NCBI GenBank assembly: GCA_025062235.1
Contig: JANXAE010000023.1
Coordinates: 1-32,576 of the forward strand
DNA length: 32,576 nt
Reading direction: 5' to 3'
Source of the DNA: Bryobacteraceae bacterium
GTDB taxonomy: Bacteria > Acidobacteriota > Terriglobia > Bryobacterales > Bryobacteraceae
The position numbers and the translations under genes are program-made. Below the pieces are notes generated by a model. That model was not told where the DNA came from. It searched no databases and saw only the letters and a list, made by a program, of their open reading frames with translations. How positions within the stretch are numbered: the stretch's first letter is position 1; each line of letters begins with the position of its first letter. Of this stretch, positions 8,197 to 18,159 are shown one piece after another.

Positions 8197-9456
8197 TCAG
8201 CCGGCGAGGGCGGCCTCCAGGCGGGCCACGTCGCGGCGTACGAAGAGGACGATGCCGGCGGTCAGCAGCAGCGAGCCCAGCAAATAGACGAGGGCGGCCG
8301 AGGAGATGGCTGCGCTCAGGCCGATGCGCGAGGCGAGGAAGCCGATCACCAGCGGCGCGGTTCCTCCGCCCAGCCAGCCGACCATATTCATGAAACCGGC
8401 GGCAGTGCCGCGCGCCTCCGGTCGGATGACGTCGTAGACGGAGGCGAAAATGTTCGCGTCGTAGAAGCCCTTGCAAAGGCCCCAGAGAACCAGAGCGGTC
8501 ACCAGCCAGTGGACCGAATCGGTGCTGCCGCAAAGCAGCACGAAAGGCGCTCCCGCCAGCAGGGCGCCTGCCTGGACCATCGTGCGGCCGCCGGCGTACC
8601 GGCGCCGTAACGTATCGGCGAGCCAGCCGCCCAGCGGCGAGCCGACCATGCTGGCCACCTGAACGAACAGGGTGGCCATCAAGCCGGACATGGCGAGGCT
8701 GAAACCGAACTTGTCGTAAAGGAATTTGGGCATCCAGGAAAGGAGCACGGTGGCGACGAAGTTCGCGCAGACGAAGGCGCCCATGAGGACAAGCACCGTG
8801 GGCGTGCCCCAGACGAGAGTCAGGAACTGGCGCAATGGGAGACGCCGTGCGAGGCGTGCGCGGTCTCCGAATTCGGCCAGATCGGCCTGTCCGCGCGCGG
8901 GTTCGAGGAGGAAGCGCTGGAGAACGAGGCCGAGCAGGATGCCCAGACCGCCGAAGACGATGAAGGACCAGCGCCAGCCGTAGTGCTGGCCGATGAGGCC
9001 TGCGAAGAATCCGCCGCCGACGGTGCCCATGTACACCGAGGTCTGATGCAAGCCCATGGCGCGCGAGCGGGTGGCCTTGCCGTGATAGTCGCTGATCATG
9101 GACATGGAGGCTGGGTAGTAAATGGTCTCGCCGAGGCCTTCGGCGGCGCGAAAGAGGAGCAAGTGCCAGAATTGGCGCGAAAGGGCGGTGGCCATGCAGA
9201 TCAGGCTCCAGACATGGAGGCCCGCGAGGATGGCGGTCTTGCGGCGGACGCGGTCCACGACGAAGCCAGCCAGCGGCGCGGTCAAACCGTACGTCCAGGC
9301 GAAGGAAGATCCGAGAAGGCCGAGCTGGACGCTATCGAGCGAGAATTCCTTTTCGAGCAGGGGAAAAACGGAGAAAATCGCCTGGCGGTCGGCGTAATTG
9401 AAGAAAGAAATCCACCAGAGCATGCCGACCACGTACCACTTGTAGCGGGGACTCAT
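8197..9456 (-). CDS. MFS transporter, anion symporter/Spinster-like
   Basis: 419 residues with about 12 hydrophobic helices, the normal MFS length. The N-terminus has the family-type FNYADRQAIFSVFP in helix 1, and the loop 2-3 signature is DRVRRKTAIL. The central break (LEPARGQADLAEFGDRARLARR) separates the two six-helix halves. It is an inner-membrane secondary carrier, probably proton-coupled. The closest fit is the anion:cation symporter group that moves sugar acids and other carboxylates, but specificity cannot be read. Its ATG overlaps the TGA of the aldolase gene (ATGA at 9453-9456), which suggests translational coupling and a common substrate pathway. Confidence 0.87.
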   Translation of the reverse strand: MSPRYKWYVVGMLWWISFFNYADRQAIFSVFPLLEKEFSLDSVQLGLLGSSFAWTYGLTAPLAGFVVDRVRRKTAILAGLHVWSLICMATALSRQFWHLLLFRAAEGLGETIYYPASMSMISDYHGKATRSRAMGLHQTSVYMGTVGGGFFAGLIGQHYGWRWSFIVFGGLGILLGLVLQRFLLEPARGQADLAEFGDRARLARRLPLRQFLTLVWGTPTVLVLMGAFVCANFVATVLLSWMPKFLYDKFGFSLAMSGLMATLFVQVASMVGSPLGGWLADTLRRRYAGGRTMVQAGALLAGAPFVLLCGSTDSVHWLVTALVLWGLCKGFYDANIFASVYDVIRPEARGTAAGFMNMVGWLGGGTAPLVIGFLASRIGLSAAISSAALVYLLGSLLLTAGIVLFVRRDVARLEAALAG

Positions 9457-10268
9457 CCGTAGATCGTCCTTCGTTGGCCGGGCGCCAGATACTTGCCGAG
9501 CGGCGCAAGCAACTGGCGCGCACCGTCGGCCAGCAGATTCAGTTCATTGGTGGCCTGGAAGAAGAGGAATCCCTGTTGGATGAAGCGGTTGATTTCGGCG
9601 GCGTCGCGTGCCGGTCGGCCGGCGATCTTTCCGTGACGCCGCGCGGCGTCGAGGACGCTGGCCACGGCGTCGGCGTGGAGGGGGTCGTCCTGCCGTCCGC
9701 GAAGGCCGAGCGAGAAGGACAGGTCCGCCGTGCCGATGAACAGGACGTCAATGCCCTCGACGGCGGCGATGGCTTCGATGTTCTGGATGGCCTGGCGCTC
9801 CTCGATCACGGCGACCACCATGATGTTCTCGTCGGCGGAGTCATGGTAGCGGTCGGGCTCGGGCCAGCTCAGCATGGCGAGGCTCGGGCCGCAGCCGCGA
9901 CGGCCGTGTGGAGGGTAGCGGCAAGCCGCAACGGCCTGGCGGGCTAGCTCGGGCGTGCTGGTGAAGGGAAAGATCACCCCGTGCACTCCCATGTCGAGAA
10001 CGCGCTTGGCGGTCCAGAGTTCGTTGACGGGCACACGGGCGAAGGGCACGGCGGGCAGCCCTCGGCAGGCGAGAACCATGGCGCGCAAGCTTTCCAGGGT
10101 GATGGGGGCATGCTCCATCTCGATCCAGAGGAAATCGAAGCCGAGGGCGGCGGCGCGCGCCGCGATCTCGATCGAAGGCGTCGTGACGGTGATGCCGACG
10201 ACGGGACGGCCCTCCCGCAGGGTGCGGCGGACCGGGTTTTCCCACTCTGGCGGCGCGTGCGAGGACAT
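9453..10268 (-). CDS. HpcH/HpaI-family 2-keto-3-deoxy acid aldolase
   Basis: 271 residues, the usual size for this class II pyruvate aldolase family (HpaI, GarL, RhmA). They cleave 2-keto-3-deoxy (or 4-hydroxy-2-oxo) acids into pyruvate and an aldehyde with a divalent metal. Catalytic landmarks are visible: His53 in EMEHAPI, Arg78 in FARVP, the metal-ligand Glu in VVAVIEER and Asp in IGTADLSFSLG. A (beta/alpha)8 barrel is expected, with soluble cytoplasmic hexamers. The enzyme may act on the product imported by the co-encoded MFS carrier. Members are promiscuous, so the true aldehyde product (lactaldehyde, tartronic or succinic semialdehyde) is open. Confidence 0.87.
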   Translation of the reverse strand: MSSHAPPEWENPVRRTLREGRPVVGITVTTPSIEIAARAAALGFDFLWIEMEHAPITLESLRAMVLACRGLPAVPFARVPVNELWTAKRVLDMGVHGVIFPFTSTPELARQAVAACRYPPHGRRGCGPSLAMLSWPEPDRYHDSADENIMVVAVIEERQAIQNIEAIAAVEGIDVLFIGTADLSFSLGLRGRQDDPLHADAVASVLDAARRHGKIAGRPARDAAEINRFIQQGFLFFQATNELNLLADGARQLLAPLGKYLAPGQRRTIYG

Positions 10269-10276
10269 CGCCCGCC

Positions 10277-10282
10277 AGTGTA
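10277..10282 (-). promoter_or_regulatory. Possible -10 element before the aldolase start
   Basis: TACACT on the minus strand lies 8 bases before the aldolase ATG, inside the 26-base gap that follows the propeller gene. It fits a TANNNT-type leaderless promoter; no -35 or SD is obvious. Confidence 0.3.
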
Positions 10283-10294
10283 ACGCAGCGTGGC

Positions 10295-11410
10295 TCAGGC
10301 GTGACAGACGGCGAGACTTGCCGGTTGCGGGCCGACGGGAACCACGGTGACCAAGGAAGCCAGACGACGGCGGCGGCTGACGGTGGCGGGGATGCGGACG
10401 ACGGCGAGCGCGCCCGCGCGGCAGTTCAGGGCGAGCACGTACTGGTTGTCGGGAGTGACGGCCAAGGGCCCGACGCCTTCTCCCACCGGGGCGGCGGCGA
10501 CCACGCGGCGCGTTTCGATTTCGAGAATGTTGACATCGCCGGTGGGGGGACTGGCGACGAACAGATATTCCGGCTGACTGGAGACGGCCATGTCGGCGGG
10601 AGAACGGCCCGCGAGCACGGTTTCGGCGACCTCGGTGCGATACGGGTAAACGATGGCCACGGCGTCGGCTCCGGGGCCGGTGAGAAAGAGCTGACCGCCG
10701 TCGGGCTTGAAGCAGAAGCGCGCGGGGCAGACGGCCAGCGGCAGGTGCACGACGAGCTGGCCACCGGGGACGTCGAGGATGCTGAGCATGGGTTCATCGG
10801 CGCTCCCCACCAGCAGCAGGCGGCCGTCGGAACGGAAGCGGATGGCGCCAGGGCGCCGCCCGAAGACGACCGGGTGAGCGGCGCGTGCCGTCTTCAGATC
10901 CACGAAGGCGACGCCCTGGGCGGCCAAACTCACTGCGGCGAGTGCGTCGTAGCGCGCCAGGTCGAAATCGAGCGGTTCACCCGGCAGAGGGATCCGTGCA
11001 ATTCGCTCGAGCCGATCCGTTCGGACCGCGAGCAGTTGGGCCGGCTGACGGCAAAGCACCCAGAGGGTCTGACCCTGGGGATCGAGGCGCATGGCGACGG
11101 CGTCCCGAGCGAGGCGAAGCTGTCTGGCGGGGCCCGGACGCGTGAGATCGAGCTCGCAGAGCAGGCCGGCCTCGGGCGACAAGACCCAAGCGAGCGGCAA
11201 GGCAGGATGGGCGAGCACGTCTCGGGGCGGCGCGGGCAGCGGGATGCGGCGGGCGAGCGCGAAGACGTCGAGGTCCACAACCGAAACGGAGCGATCCTGG
11301 GGACTGCTGACGACGGCGTAGCCGGGGAAACCCGTGCTGCGCCGGCGGCGGCAGGCCGCCAGGCTCGCCAGCCAGAGGAATTGGCGTCTGCTGGTCACCT
11401 GGGATCGCAC
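10295..11410 (-). CDS. Tat-exported YVTN-type beta-propeller protein
   Basis: 371 residues from the GTG at 11410; a GTG at 11398 gives a more typical Tat start (TSRRQFLWLASLAAC). The twin arginines, the hydrophobic run and the LAAC motif indicate Tat export, possibly as a lipoprotein. About seven repeats of the YncE/YVTN style follow, for example YAVVSSPQDRSVSVVDL, WVLCRQPAQLLAV, LLLVGSADEPMLSILDV, FVASPPTGDVNILEIE and YVLALNCRAGALAVVR. Such seven-bladed propellers bind DNA, metals or other ligands in the periplasm, and no catalytic residue is apparent. It is the first gene of the leftward cluster and stops 26 bases before the aldolase. TACAAT at 11413-11418 may be its -10. The fold is clear; the function is unknown. 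Confidence 0.8.
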   Translation of the reverse strand: MRSQVTSRRQFLWLASLAACRRRRSTGFPGYAVVSSPQDRSVSVVDLDVFALARRIPLPAPPRDVLAHPALPLAWVLSPEAGLLCELDLTRPGPARQLRLARDAVAMRLDPQGQTLWVLCRQPAQLLAVRTDRLERIARIPLPGEPLDFDLARYDALAAVSLAAQGVAFVDLKTARAAHPVVFGRRPGAIRFRSDGRLLLVGSADEPMLSILDVPGGQLVVHLPLAVCPARFCFKPDGGQLFLTGPGADAVAIVYPYRTEVAETVLAGRSPADMAVSSQPEYLFVASPPTGDVNILEIETRRVVAAAPVGEGVGPLAVTPDNQYVLALNCRAGALAVVRIPATVSRRRRLASLVTVVPVGPQPASLAVCHA

Positions 11411-11412
11411 TC

Positions 11413-11418
11413 ATTGTA
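11413..11418 (-). promoter_or_regulatory. Possible -10 element of the leftward cluster
   Basis: TACAAT on the minus strand matches TATAAT at five of six positions. It is 2 bases before the GTG at 11410 and 14 before the GTG at 11398. Transcription about 7 bases further on would favour the 11398 start with a leader of only ~8 bases. Confidence 0.4.
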
Positions 11419-11469
11419 GCCGCAGGCGGTCGCTGCGCGGGACCGTACGGGCGGCGGCAGCCACTCTGC

Positions 11470-11475
11470 TACGAT
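11470..11475 (+). promoter_or_regulatory. Possible -10 element of the VWFA-hfq-suhB operon
   Basis: TACGAT is 9 bases before the GTG start at 11485. No Shine-Dalgarno is seen between them, which again fits a nearly leaderless mRNA. It diverges from the propeller promoter 52 bases away. Confidence 0.35.
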
Positions 11476-11484
11476 GGCGTTACG

Positions 11485-12423
11485 GTGGTCCGAAGGCTGG
11501 GCGGATGGGCGTGCCTTTGTACGTTGGTCGCGGCGCTGGCTGGGTCGCAACAGGAACCCGTGTACAAAGTCGAGGTCCGGCTGGTGCGGATCCTGGCCAC
11601 GGTCAAGAACACGGCGGGCGAGCTGGTGGGAACGCTGGAAAAGGACGATTTCACGGTGCTCGACGAGGGAGTGGTGCAGCACATCGCAGTGTTCGAGCGC
11701 CGCACCGAACAGCCTCTCTCGGTGGCGCTGCTGCTGGATACGAGCCTTTCGACGGCGATCGAGCTGCGTTACGAAGCGGATTCGATCCGCAAGTTCCTGC
11801 GCGCGTTTTTCGCCGAGAGCCACCCGCAGGACGCCGTGGCGCTGTACTGCTTCAACTACGAGGTGACGCGGCGCGTGGGATTCACGCGCAGGCCGGAACC
11901 GTTCGAAGCCGCGCTGAGGAGACTGAAGCCGGAAGGCGGAACGAGCCTCTATGACGCGATCTACCTGGCCTGCAAGGAACTGGAGGAGCGCGAGGGGCGG
12001 CGCGTGCTGGTGGTGGTGACGGACGGAGGCGACACGACCAGTGCCAAGGATTATCATGACGCGCTCAAAGCAGCGCACCTGGCCGACGCGGTGATCTATC
12101 CGATCCTGGTGATGCCCATCAGGAGCGAGGCGGGACGGAACATCCGCGGCGAGCATGCGCTCATCGGGCTGGCCCAGGGGACCGGCGGGCGCGTGTTCAC
12201 GCCCAGCGTAGGCGTGCCGCTCGACGAAGCCTTCCGCGAGATTTTGCGGGAGTTGCGCACGCAGTACCTGCTGGGCTTTTATCCGCGGGGCGTACCGAAG
12301 AGCAAGGACGGGTTCCACCGCTTGCAAGTGCGCGTGCGGCGCCCGGGATTGCAGGTTTCGGCGCGGAGCGGCTATTATGAAGAATCCGCGTCCCAAGGCG
12401 GCGGCTGGCGAGCCGTGCCATGA
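11485..12423 (+). CDS. VWFA-related protein, acidobacterial TIGR03436 type
   Basis: 312 residues, GTG start, then a signal peptide (to about residue 22). Residues 27-75 form the small beta-domain seen in this family (VRILATVKNTAGELVGTLEKDDFTVLDEG, written here as markers of strands at 33-62). The von Willebrand A fold follows with an intact metal-ion-dependent adhesion site: DTSLS at 85-89, the downstream Thr in GGTSLYDA, and the Asp in TDGGD. The C-terminal part (REILRELRTQYLLGFYP) is characteristic of the acidobacterial family, which is greatly expanded in Solibacter-like genomes. It is probably a periplasmic or surface protein that binds a partner through Mg2+; the partner is unknown. It is followed after 21 bases by the Hfq-like gene. 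Confidence 0.88.
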   Translation: MVRRLGGWACLCTLVAALAGSQQEPVYKVEVRLVRILATVKNTAGELVGTLEKDDFTVLDEGVVQHIAVFERRTEQPLSVALLLDTSLSTAIELRYEADSIRKFLRAFFAESHPQDAVALYCFNYEVTRRVGFTRRPEPFEAALRRLKPEGGTSLYDAIYLACKELEEREGRRVLVVVTDGGDTTSAKDYHDALKAAHLADAVIYPILVMPIRSEAGRNIRGEHALIGLAQGTGGRVFTPSVGVPLDEAFREILRELRTQYLLGFYPRGVPKSKDGFHRLQVRVRRPGLQVSARSGYYEESASQGGGWRAVP

Positions 12424-12444
12424 GGGAGGGCGGCGGAGTCGCCC

Positions 12445-12693
12445 GTGAGCGCCGAGAAAAAGAAAAAGAAATCTGCCAAGTCCCGCGCGCCCGAACAAAC
12501 CTTCGAGGAAGTGCGCTACCTCCGGCATCTGATCGAGAACGAGATCCCTGTACGGGTGCGCTTGCGGGACAACGAAGAGGTCAGCGGGACGATCGAGTAC
12601 TACGATGCGTCCTTCATCCGGCTGACGCGCCAGGGCGCGCCCAATCTCTTTATTTTCAAGCACGACATCAAGTATCTCTACGAAGAAGACTGA
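12445..12693 (+). CDS. hfq: Hfq-like Sm-family RNA chaperone
   Basis: 82 residues from a GTG start; GGAGGG/GGCGG lies upstream. The Sm1 motif spans about residues 33-58 (IPVRVRLRDNEEVSGTIEYY) and Sm2 the segment LFIFKHDIKYLYEE, which aligns with the YKHAIS signature of E. coli Hfq. A hexameric ring pairing small RNAs with mRNAs is the family role. Unusual are a lysine-rich N-terminus (EKKKKKSAKS) before the ring and almost no C-terminal tail, the reverse of E. coli Hfq. It lies in an operon with the VWFA gene upstream and the phosphatase gene 10 bases downstream. The family is divergent in acidobacteria, so RNA pairing activity is likely but not certain. Confidence 0.85.
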   Translation: MSAEKKKKKSAKSRAPEQTFEEVRYLRHLIENEIPVRVRLRDNEEVSGTIEYYDASFIRLTRQGAPNLFIFKHDIKYLYEED

Positions 12694-12703
12694 ACCTTCC
12701 CGA

Positions 12704-13516
12704 ATGGCGAGTTACCTGGAGATCGCACGCGAAATCGCGCAAGAGGCGGGAGCGCTCTTGCTCAGATACTTCCACCGGCGGGTGGGATTCGAACTCAAGG
12801 GGGAATTCGACTTGGTGACGGAGGCGGACCACGCCGCCGAGGCGCTGATCATGGAGCGGCTGCGCTCGCATTTTCCCACTCATGCCATCGTGGCGGAGGA
12901 AAGCGGGGGCGCGCGCTCGAGCTCGGACTATTGCTGGTACGTGGATCCGCTCGACGGGACCACGAATTTCGCACACGGATTTCCCGTCTTCTGCGTGAGT
13001 CTGGCGCTGGCCGAGGGCGGGCGGCTGCGTTGCGGGGTGATCTACGATCCGCTGCATCAGGAACTGTTCGAGGCGGAGCGGGGGGCGGGGGCCACGCTGA
13101 ACGGCCGCCGGATCCGCGTTTCGCAAACTGCGCGCCTGTCGGACAGCCTGTTGGCCACGGGATTCCCGAGTCGGAAAAGGCACCTGAACGTCAACGTCCA
13201 TTTCTACTACCAGGTCGCGATGGTCTCGCACGGCGTGCGGCGTGCGGGTTCGGCGGCGCTGGATCTGGCGTACGTAGCGTGCGGGCGGTTGGATGCGTTC
13301 TGGGAGTTCGGACTGAACTCCTGGGACATGGCGGCTGGGGTTCTGCTGGTGGAAGAGGCCGGCGGGACAGTGACGGACATGACAGGCGGCGAGGTCCGCC
13401 TGGGCGGGCCTCACGTGTTGGCTGACAACGGGCGCGTGCACGAGGAGCTGGTGGGATTGTTCGGCGAGATCTTCGCGGGCCGCTTCCGCACGCCGCTGCC
13501 GGCGATCGGCAGATGA
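12704..13516 (+). CDS. suhB: Inositol monophosphatase family protein (SuhB-like)
   Basis: 270 residues, standard for the family. The three metal-binding motifs are intact: Glu65/Glu66 in VAEES, Asp81 and Asp84 in DPLDGTTNF, and Asp in NSWDMAAG near residue 206. The enzyme hydrolyses inositol-1-phosphate or related sugar phosphates with Mg2+; bacterial members can also act on NADP or fructose bisphosphate, and E. coli SuhB also works in rRNA antitermination. The gene starts 10 bases after hfq and has no clear SD of its own, which suggests coupled expression. The exact substrate is undetermined. Confidence 0.9.
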   Translation: MASYLEIAREIAQEAGALLLRYFHRRVGFELKGEFDLVTEADHAAEALIMERLRSHFPTHAIVAEESGGARSSSDYCWYVDPLDGTTNFAHGFPVFCVSLALAEGGRLRCGVIYDPLHQELFEAERGAGATLNGRRIRVSQTARLSDSLLATGFPSRKRHLNVNVHFYYQVAMVSHGVRRAGSAALDLAYVACGRLDAFWEFGLNSWDMAAGVLLVEEAGGTVTDMTGGEVRLGGPHVLADNGRVHEELVGLFGEIFAGRFRTPLPAIGR

Positions 13517-13575
13517 GGCGGCGGCGCCGAGGCGGCGTCGGCGGCGCTCTCGAGCTTCCGCTTCCTGGGGCGGTC

Positions 13576-14064
13576 TCAGGATCCGGTGGCGATCAGGGAT
13601 CGGCCGTGGCGCTGACGGTCGCGCAAGTTTTTCCAGTGCAGCCATGCCAGGCTGACGACGCGGACGACCTCCTGCGCATCGTAGGGCTTCAGCAATACGT
13701 CGTAACCTCCCAGGTTGAGCACCTCCGCCCAGAGGTACTCGTCGGCCGTGCGGGAAGTGACGATGAGCAGGCTGGGTTCCGGAAGCTCAGCGAGCACGCG
13801 GAGCATGTCCCGCCAAGTCCCGTCGGCCAGCTCGAAGTCGCAGAGGATGAGGGGAATGGGACGGCGCTGGAGCAGGTCGGCGGCTTCGGCGCAGCCGCGC
13901 GCCGTGTAGAGGATCCAGTTGGAATGGCTGAAGAGGTGGCGAAGCACGCGGACGTCCTCTTCGGCGGAGCTAACGGCGAGCACCTGTACGGCGCGTTCAG
14001 AAGGCGAGCTGGCGGCAGAGCCGGTTTGGGCAGCGCTGGAAGGATCGGGATGGGCGGCCGGCAT
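13576..14064 (-). CDS. Stand-alone receiver protein with degenerate acidic pocket
   Basis: 162 residues from the ATG at 14064, chosen for GAGGTGA four bases upstream; an ATG at 14109 would add 15 residues. Residues ~25-145 are a response-regulator receiver: phospho-acceptor Asp76 in LILCDFELADG, Thr in IVTSRT and Lys in LLKPYD. The usual acidic pair after strand 1 reads VSSAEED, so the Mg2+-binding DD is replaced by SS with acids two to four residues later. Phosphorylation may be altered. There is no output domain; the C-terminus is a basic helix (WKNLRDRQRHGRS). It is transcribed divergently from the Crp-type regulator and has no kinase beside it. Confidence 0.8.
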   Translation of the reverse strand: MPAAHPDPSSAAQTGSAASSPSERAVQVLAVSSAEEDVRVLRHLFSHSNWILYTARGCAEAADLLQRRPIPLILCDFELADGTWRDMLRVLAELPEPSLLIVTSRTADEYLWAEVLNLGGYDVLLKPYDAQEVVRVVSLAWLHWKNLRDRQRHGRSLIATGS

Positions 14065-14340
14065 GCATTCACCTCGGGCGTTGTTGAGCGATGACATTCT
14101 GTTAATCATGTTGGTTCGAGAGGGCGTTTCTCTAACGTCATTCAGCTATCTCTCGCGACGGGCCGCGGGCGATTCCCTGTGCGGGCCTGCTCGAGCCGGC
14201 CCGGACACCACCTCGCCCGCAGCGTAGCATCAGGCGCCTCTCGGGAAAACCAGGCAAAAGCCTGAAAGGTGCAAGGAAGCGACACCGAGCGCGCCAGCGC
14301 CGGGGGGTAGCCTCGGGGTACGTTGGGGGGAGGGGGGACG

Positions 14341-15024
14341 ATGGCCTCGACCAGTCGCGGCGAGATCCTGGCCCGCGTACCGCTGTTTGCGGGATTGACT
14401 TCGACCGAGCGCGAAGCACTGGCCGCTCGCGCCGTCCGCAAGTCGTATGCGGCGGGGGAGCGCCTGTTCAGCGAGGGAGATCCCTGCCCCGGCATGTACG
14501 TACTGGTCGCGGGGCGTGTGAAGATCTTCAAGACCTCGCCCGCCGGCCGCGAAATCATGCTGGCGGTGGAGAGAGCTCCCTCGACGGTGGCTGAAGTCCC
14601 CCTGTTCGACGGGGGACCTTTTCCGGCCAGCGTGGTAGCGCTCGAGCAGGTGCTAGCGTGGCTGATTCGCAAGGAGGATTTCCGGCAAACTTGCCGGCAG
14701 AATCCGGATCTGGCGCTGAAGCTGCTGGCGGTGACTGGGCGCCGCCTGCGACAGTTGGTAGGTCTGCTCGAGGCGGTGACCTTCGGGAGCGTGCGGCAGA
14801 GGCTGGCGCGGACTCTGCTCGAGTTCGCGGACGAAGCCGGCACCGAGAAGTTCACGCTGCCGGTGACGCAGGAGGAGCTGGCGTCGAGACTGGGGACGGT
14901 GCGCGAGGTGATTTCGCGGAACCTCAGCCGCTTCCAGGCACAAGGGCTGTTGCGGATCGAGCGTCGTCAACTCCTGCTGTTGGACCGGCCCGGTCTGGAG
15001 CGCGAGTGCGAGTTGGAGATTTGA
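14341..15024 (+). CDS. Crp/Fnr-family transcription regulator
   Basis: 227 residues; the ATG follows GGGGAGGGGGG. Residues ~10-125 are the cyclic-nucleotide-binding-like beta-roll (AGERLFSEGDPCPGMYVLVAGRVKIF). A dimerisation helix and a winged HTH follow, with VTQEELASRLGTVREVISRNL as strands and recognition helix around 180-200. The N-terminus lacks the cysteine cluster of Fnr, so an iron-sulfur oxygen sensor is unlikely. The pocket motif SSV/RT of Crp is not obvious (FPASVV is the nearest), so the ligand is unclear. It stands between two receiver genes and may regulate them or itself. The stop codon is in a hairpin with the convergent gene. Confidence 0.88.
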   Translation: MASTSRGEILARVPLFAGLTSTEREALAARAVRKSYAAGERLFSEGDPCPGMYVLVAGRVKIFKTSPAGREIMLAVERAPSTVAEVPLFDGGPFPASVVALEQVLAWLIRKEDFRQTCRQNPDLALKLLAVTGRRLRQLVGLLEAVTFGSVRQRLARTLLEFADEAGTEKFTLPVTQEELASRLGTVREVISRNLSRFQAQGLLRIERRQLLLLDRPGLERECELEI

Positions 15025-15046
15025 GCCGGGCGGTACCTTGGGCTCA
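15022..15046. terminator. Hairpin containing both convergent stop codons
   Basis: TGAGCC (15022-15027) and GGCTCA (15041-15046) are complementary. The TGA of the Crp-type gene and the TGA of the leftward receiver gene form the two outer ends of the stem. The 6-base stem with a 13-base loop has no U-tract; it is a possible weak bidirectional terminator. Confidence 0.35.
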
Positions 15047-15466
15047 GCCGGCCGAAGCTTCGCCGGCGGCGGTCGGGGGCTGATCCGATGCTTCCAGCAG
15101 ACGCTGTATGGCGGCGGCGAGCATTTGGGGCGCGAAGGGCTTTTGCAGATACCCGACGCGCCGGCGCAGCGGCTCGGGCAACGATGCGAGGGCAAAGCTC
15201 GATCCTGTACAGACCAGAACGCGGAGTGCGGGATTGCGTTCCAGCAGGCTGGGAAGGACGCCGGGAGCCGAGATCTCGGGCAGGCTGACGTCGGCGATCA
15301 GCAGAGCATAGGCCGCGGGGTCGGAGTCGAAGCGTTCCAGTGCGGGACCGGCGGCGAGGAAGCCATCCACCTGGTAGCCGAGGCGGGAAAGGTACTGCTC
15401 CATCAGCCACAGCAACGAGGGCTCGTCCTCGATGATCAAGATCCGGCCAGGGGCGGGGCGGCTCAC
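15044..15466 (-). CDS. CheY-like stand-alone receiver protein
   Basis: 140 residues, GTG start six bases after the stop of the barrel gene. It is a complete receiver: acidic residues Glu13-Asp14 in IIEDEPSLL, phospho-acceptor Asp59 in LLIADVSLP, Thr in VLVCTGSSF and Lys in LQKPFAP. It has no DNA-binding domain; a short Ala/Pro-rich tail ends it. It can relay a phosphate or regulate by protein contact. Co-transcription with the outer-membrane barrel gene is likely; the cognate kinase is not adjacent (the hybrid kinase at 25 kb is the only one in the window). Confidence 0.88.
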   Translation of the reverse strand: MSRPAPGRILIIEDEPSLLWLMEQYLSRLGYQVDGFLAAGPALERFDSDPAAYALLIADVSLPEISAPGVLPSLLERNPALRVLVCTGSSFALASLPEPLRRRVGYLQKPFAPQMLAAAIQRLLEASDQPPTAAGEASAG

Positions 15467-15472
15467 TCTGGC

Positions 15473-18063
<2,591 letters not shown>

Positions 18064-18159
18064 ACGGCTATCCGTGAACGGCGCGGAGCTGGGCTCGGCT
18101 TCGGGCGGGAGGACGCCGAGAGGCAGAACTCAGCCGGTTCGGCGCCGGAAGGAGGCTCG

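Noticed and set aside
5480-8287. Long rightward open frame opposite the TonB-dependent receptor
   Set aside because: Composition is shadow-like (many Gly, Ala, Glu, Val) and the leftward frame has signal peptide, plug and barrel.
8099-8533. 145-codon N-terminal extension of the receptor
   Set aside because: It runs antisense-like through the MFS gene end in another frame; the signal peptide begins at 8098.
14232-14264. AGGCGCCT palindrome and CAGGC-AAAA-GCCTG hairpin upstream of the Crp-type gene
   Set aside because: Short and of a kind expected by chance in this composition, and not like a Crp/Fnr half-site pair. It is not claimed as an operator.
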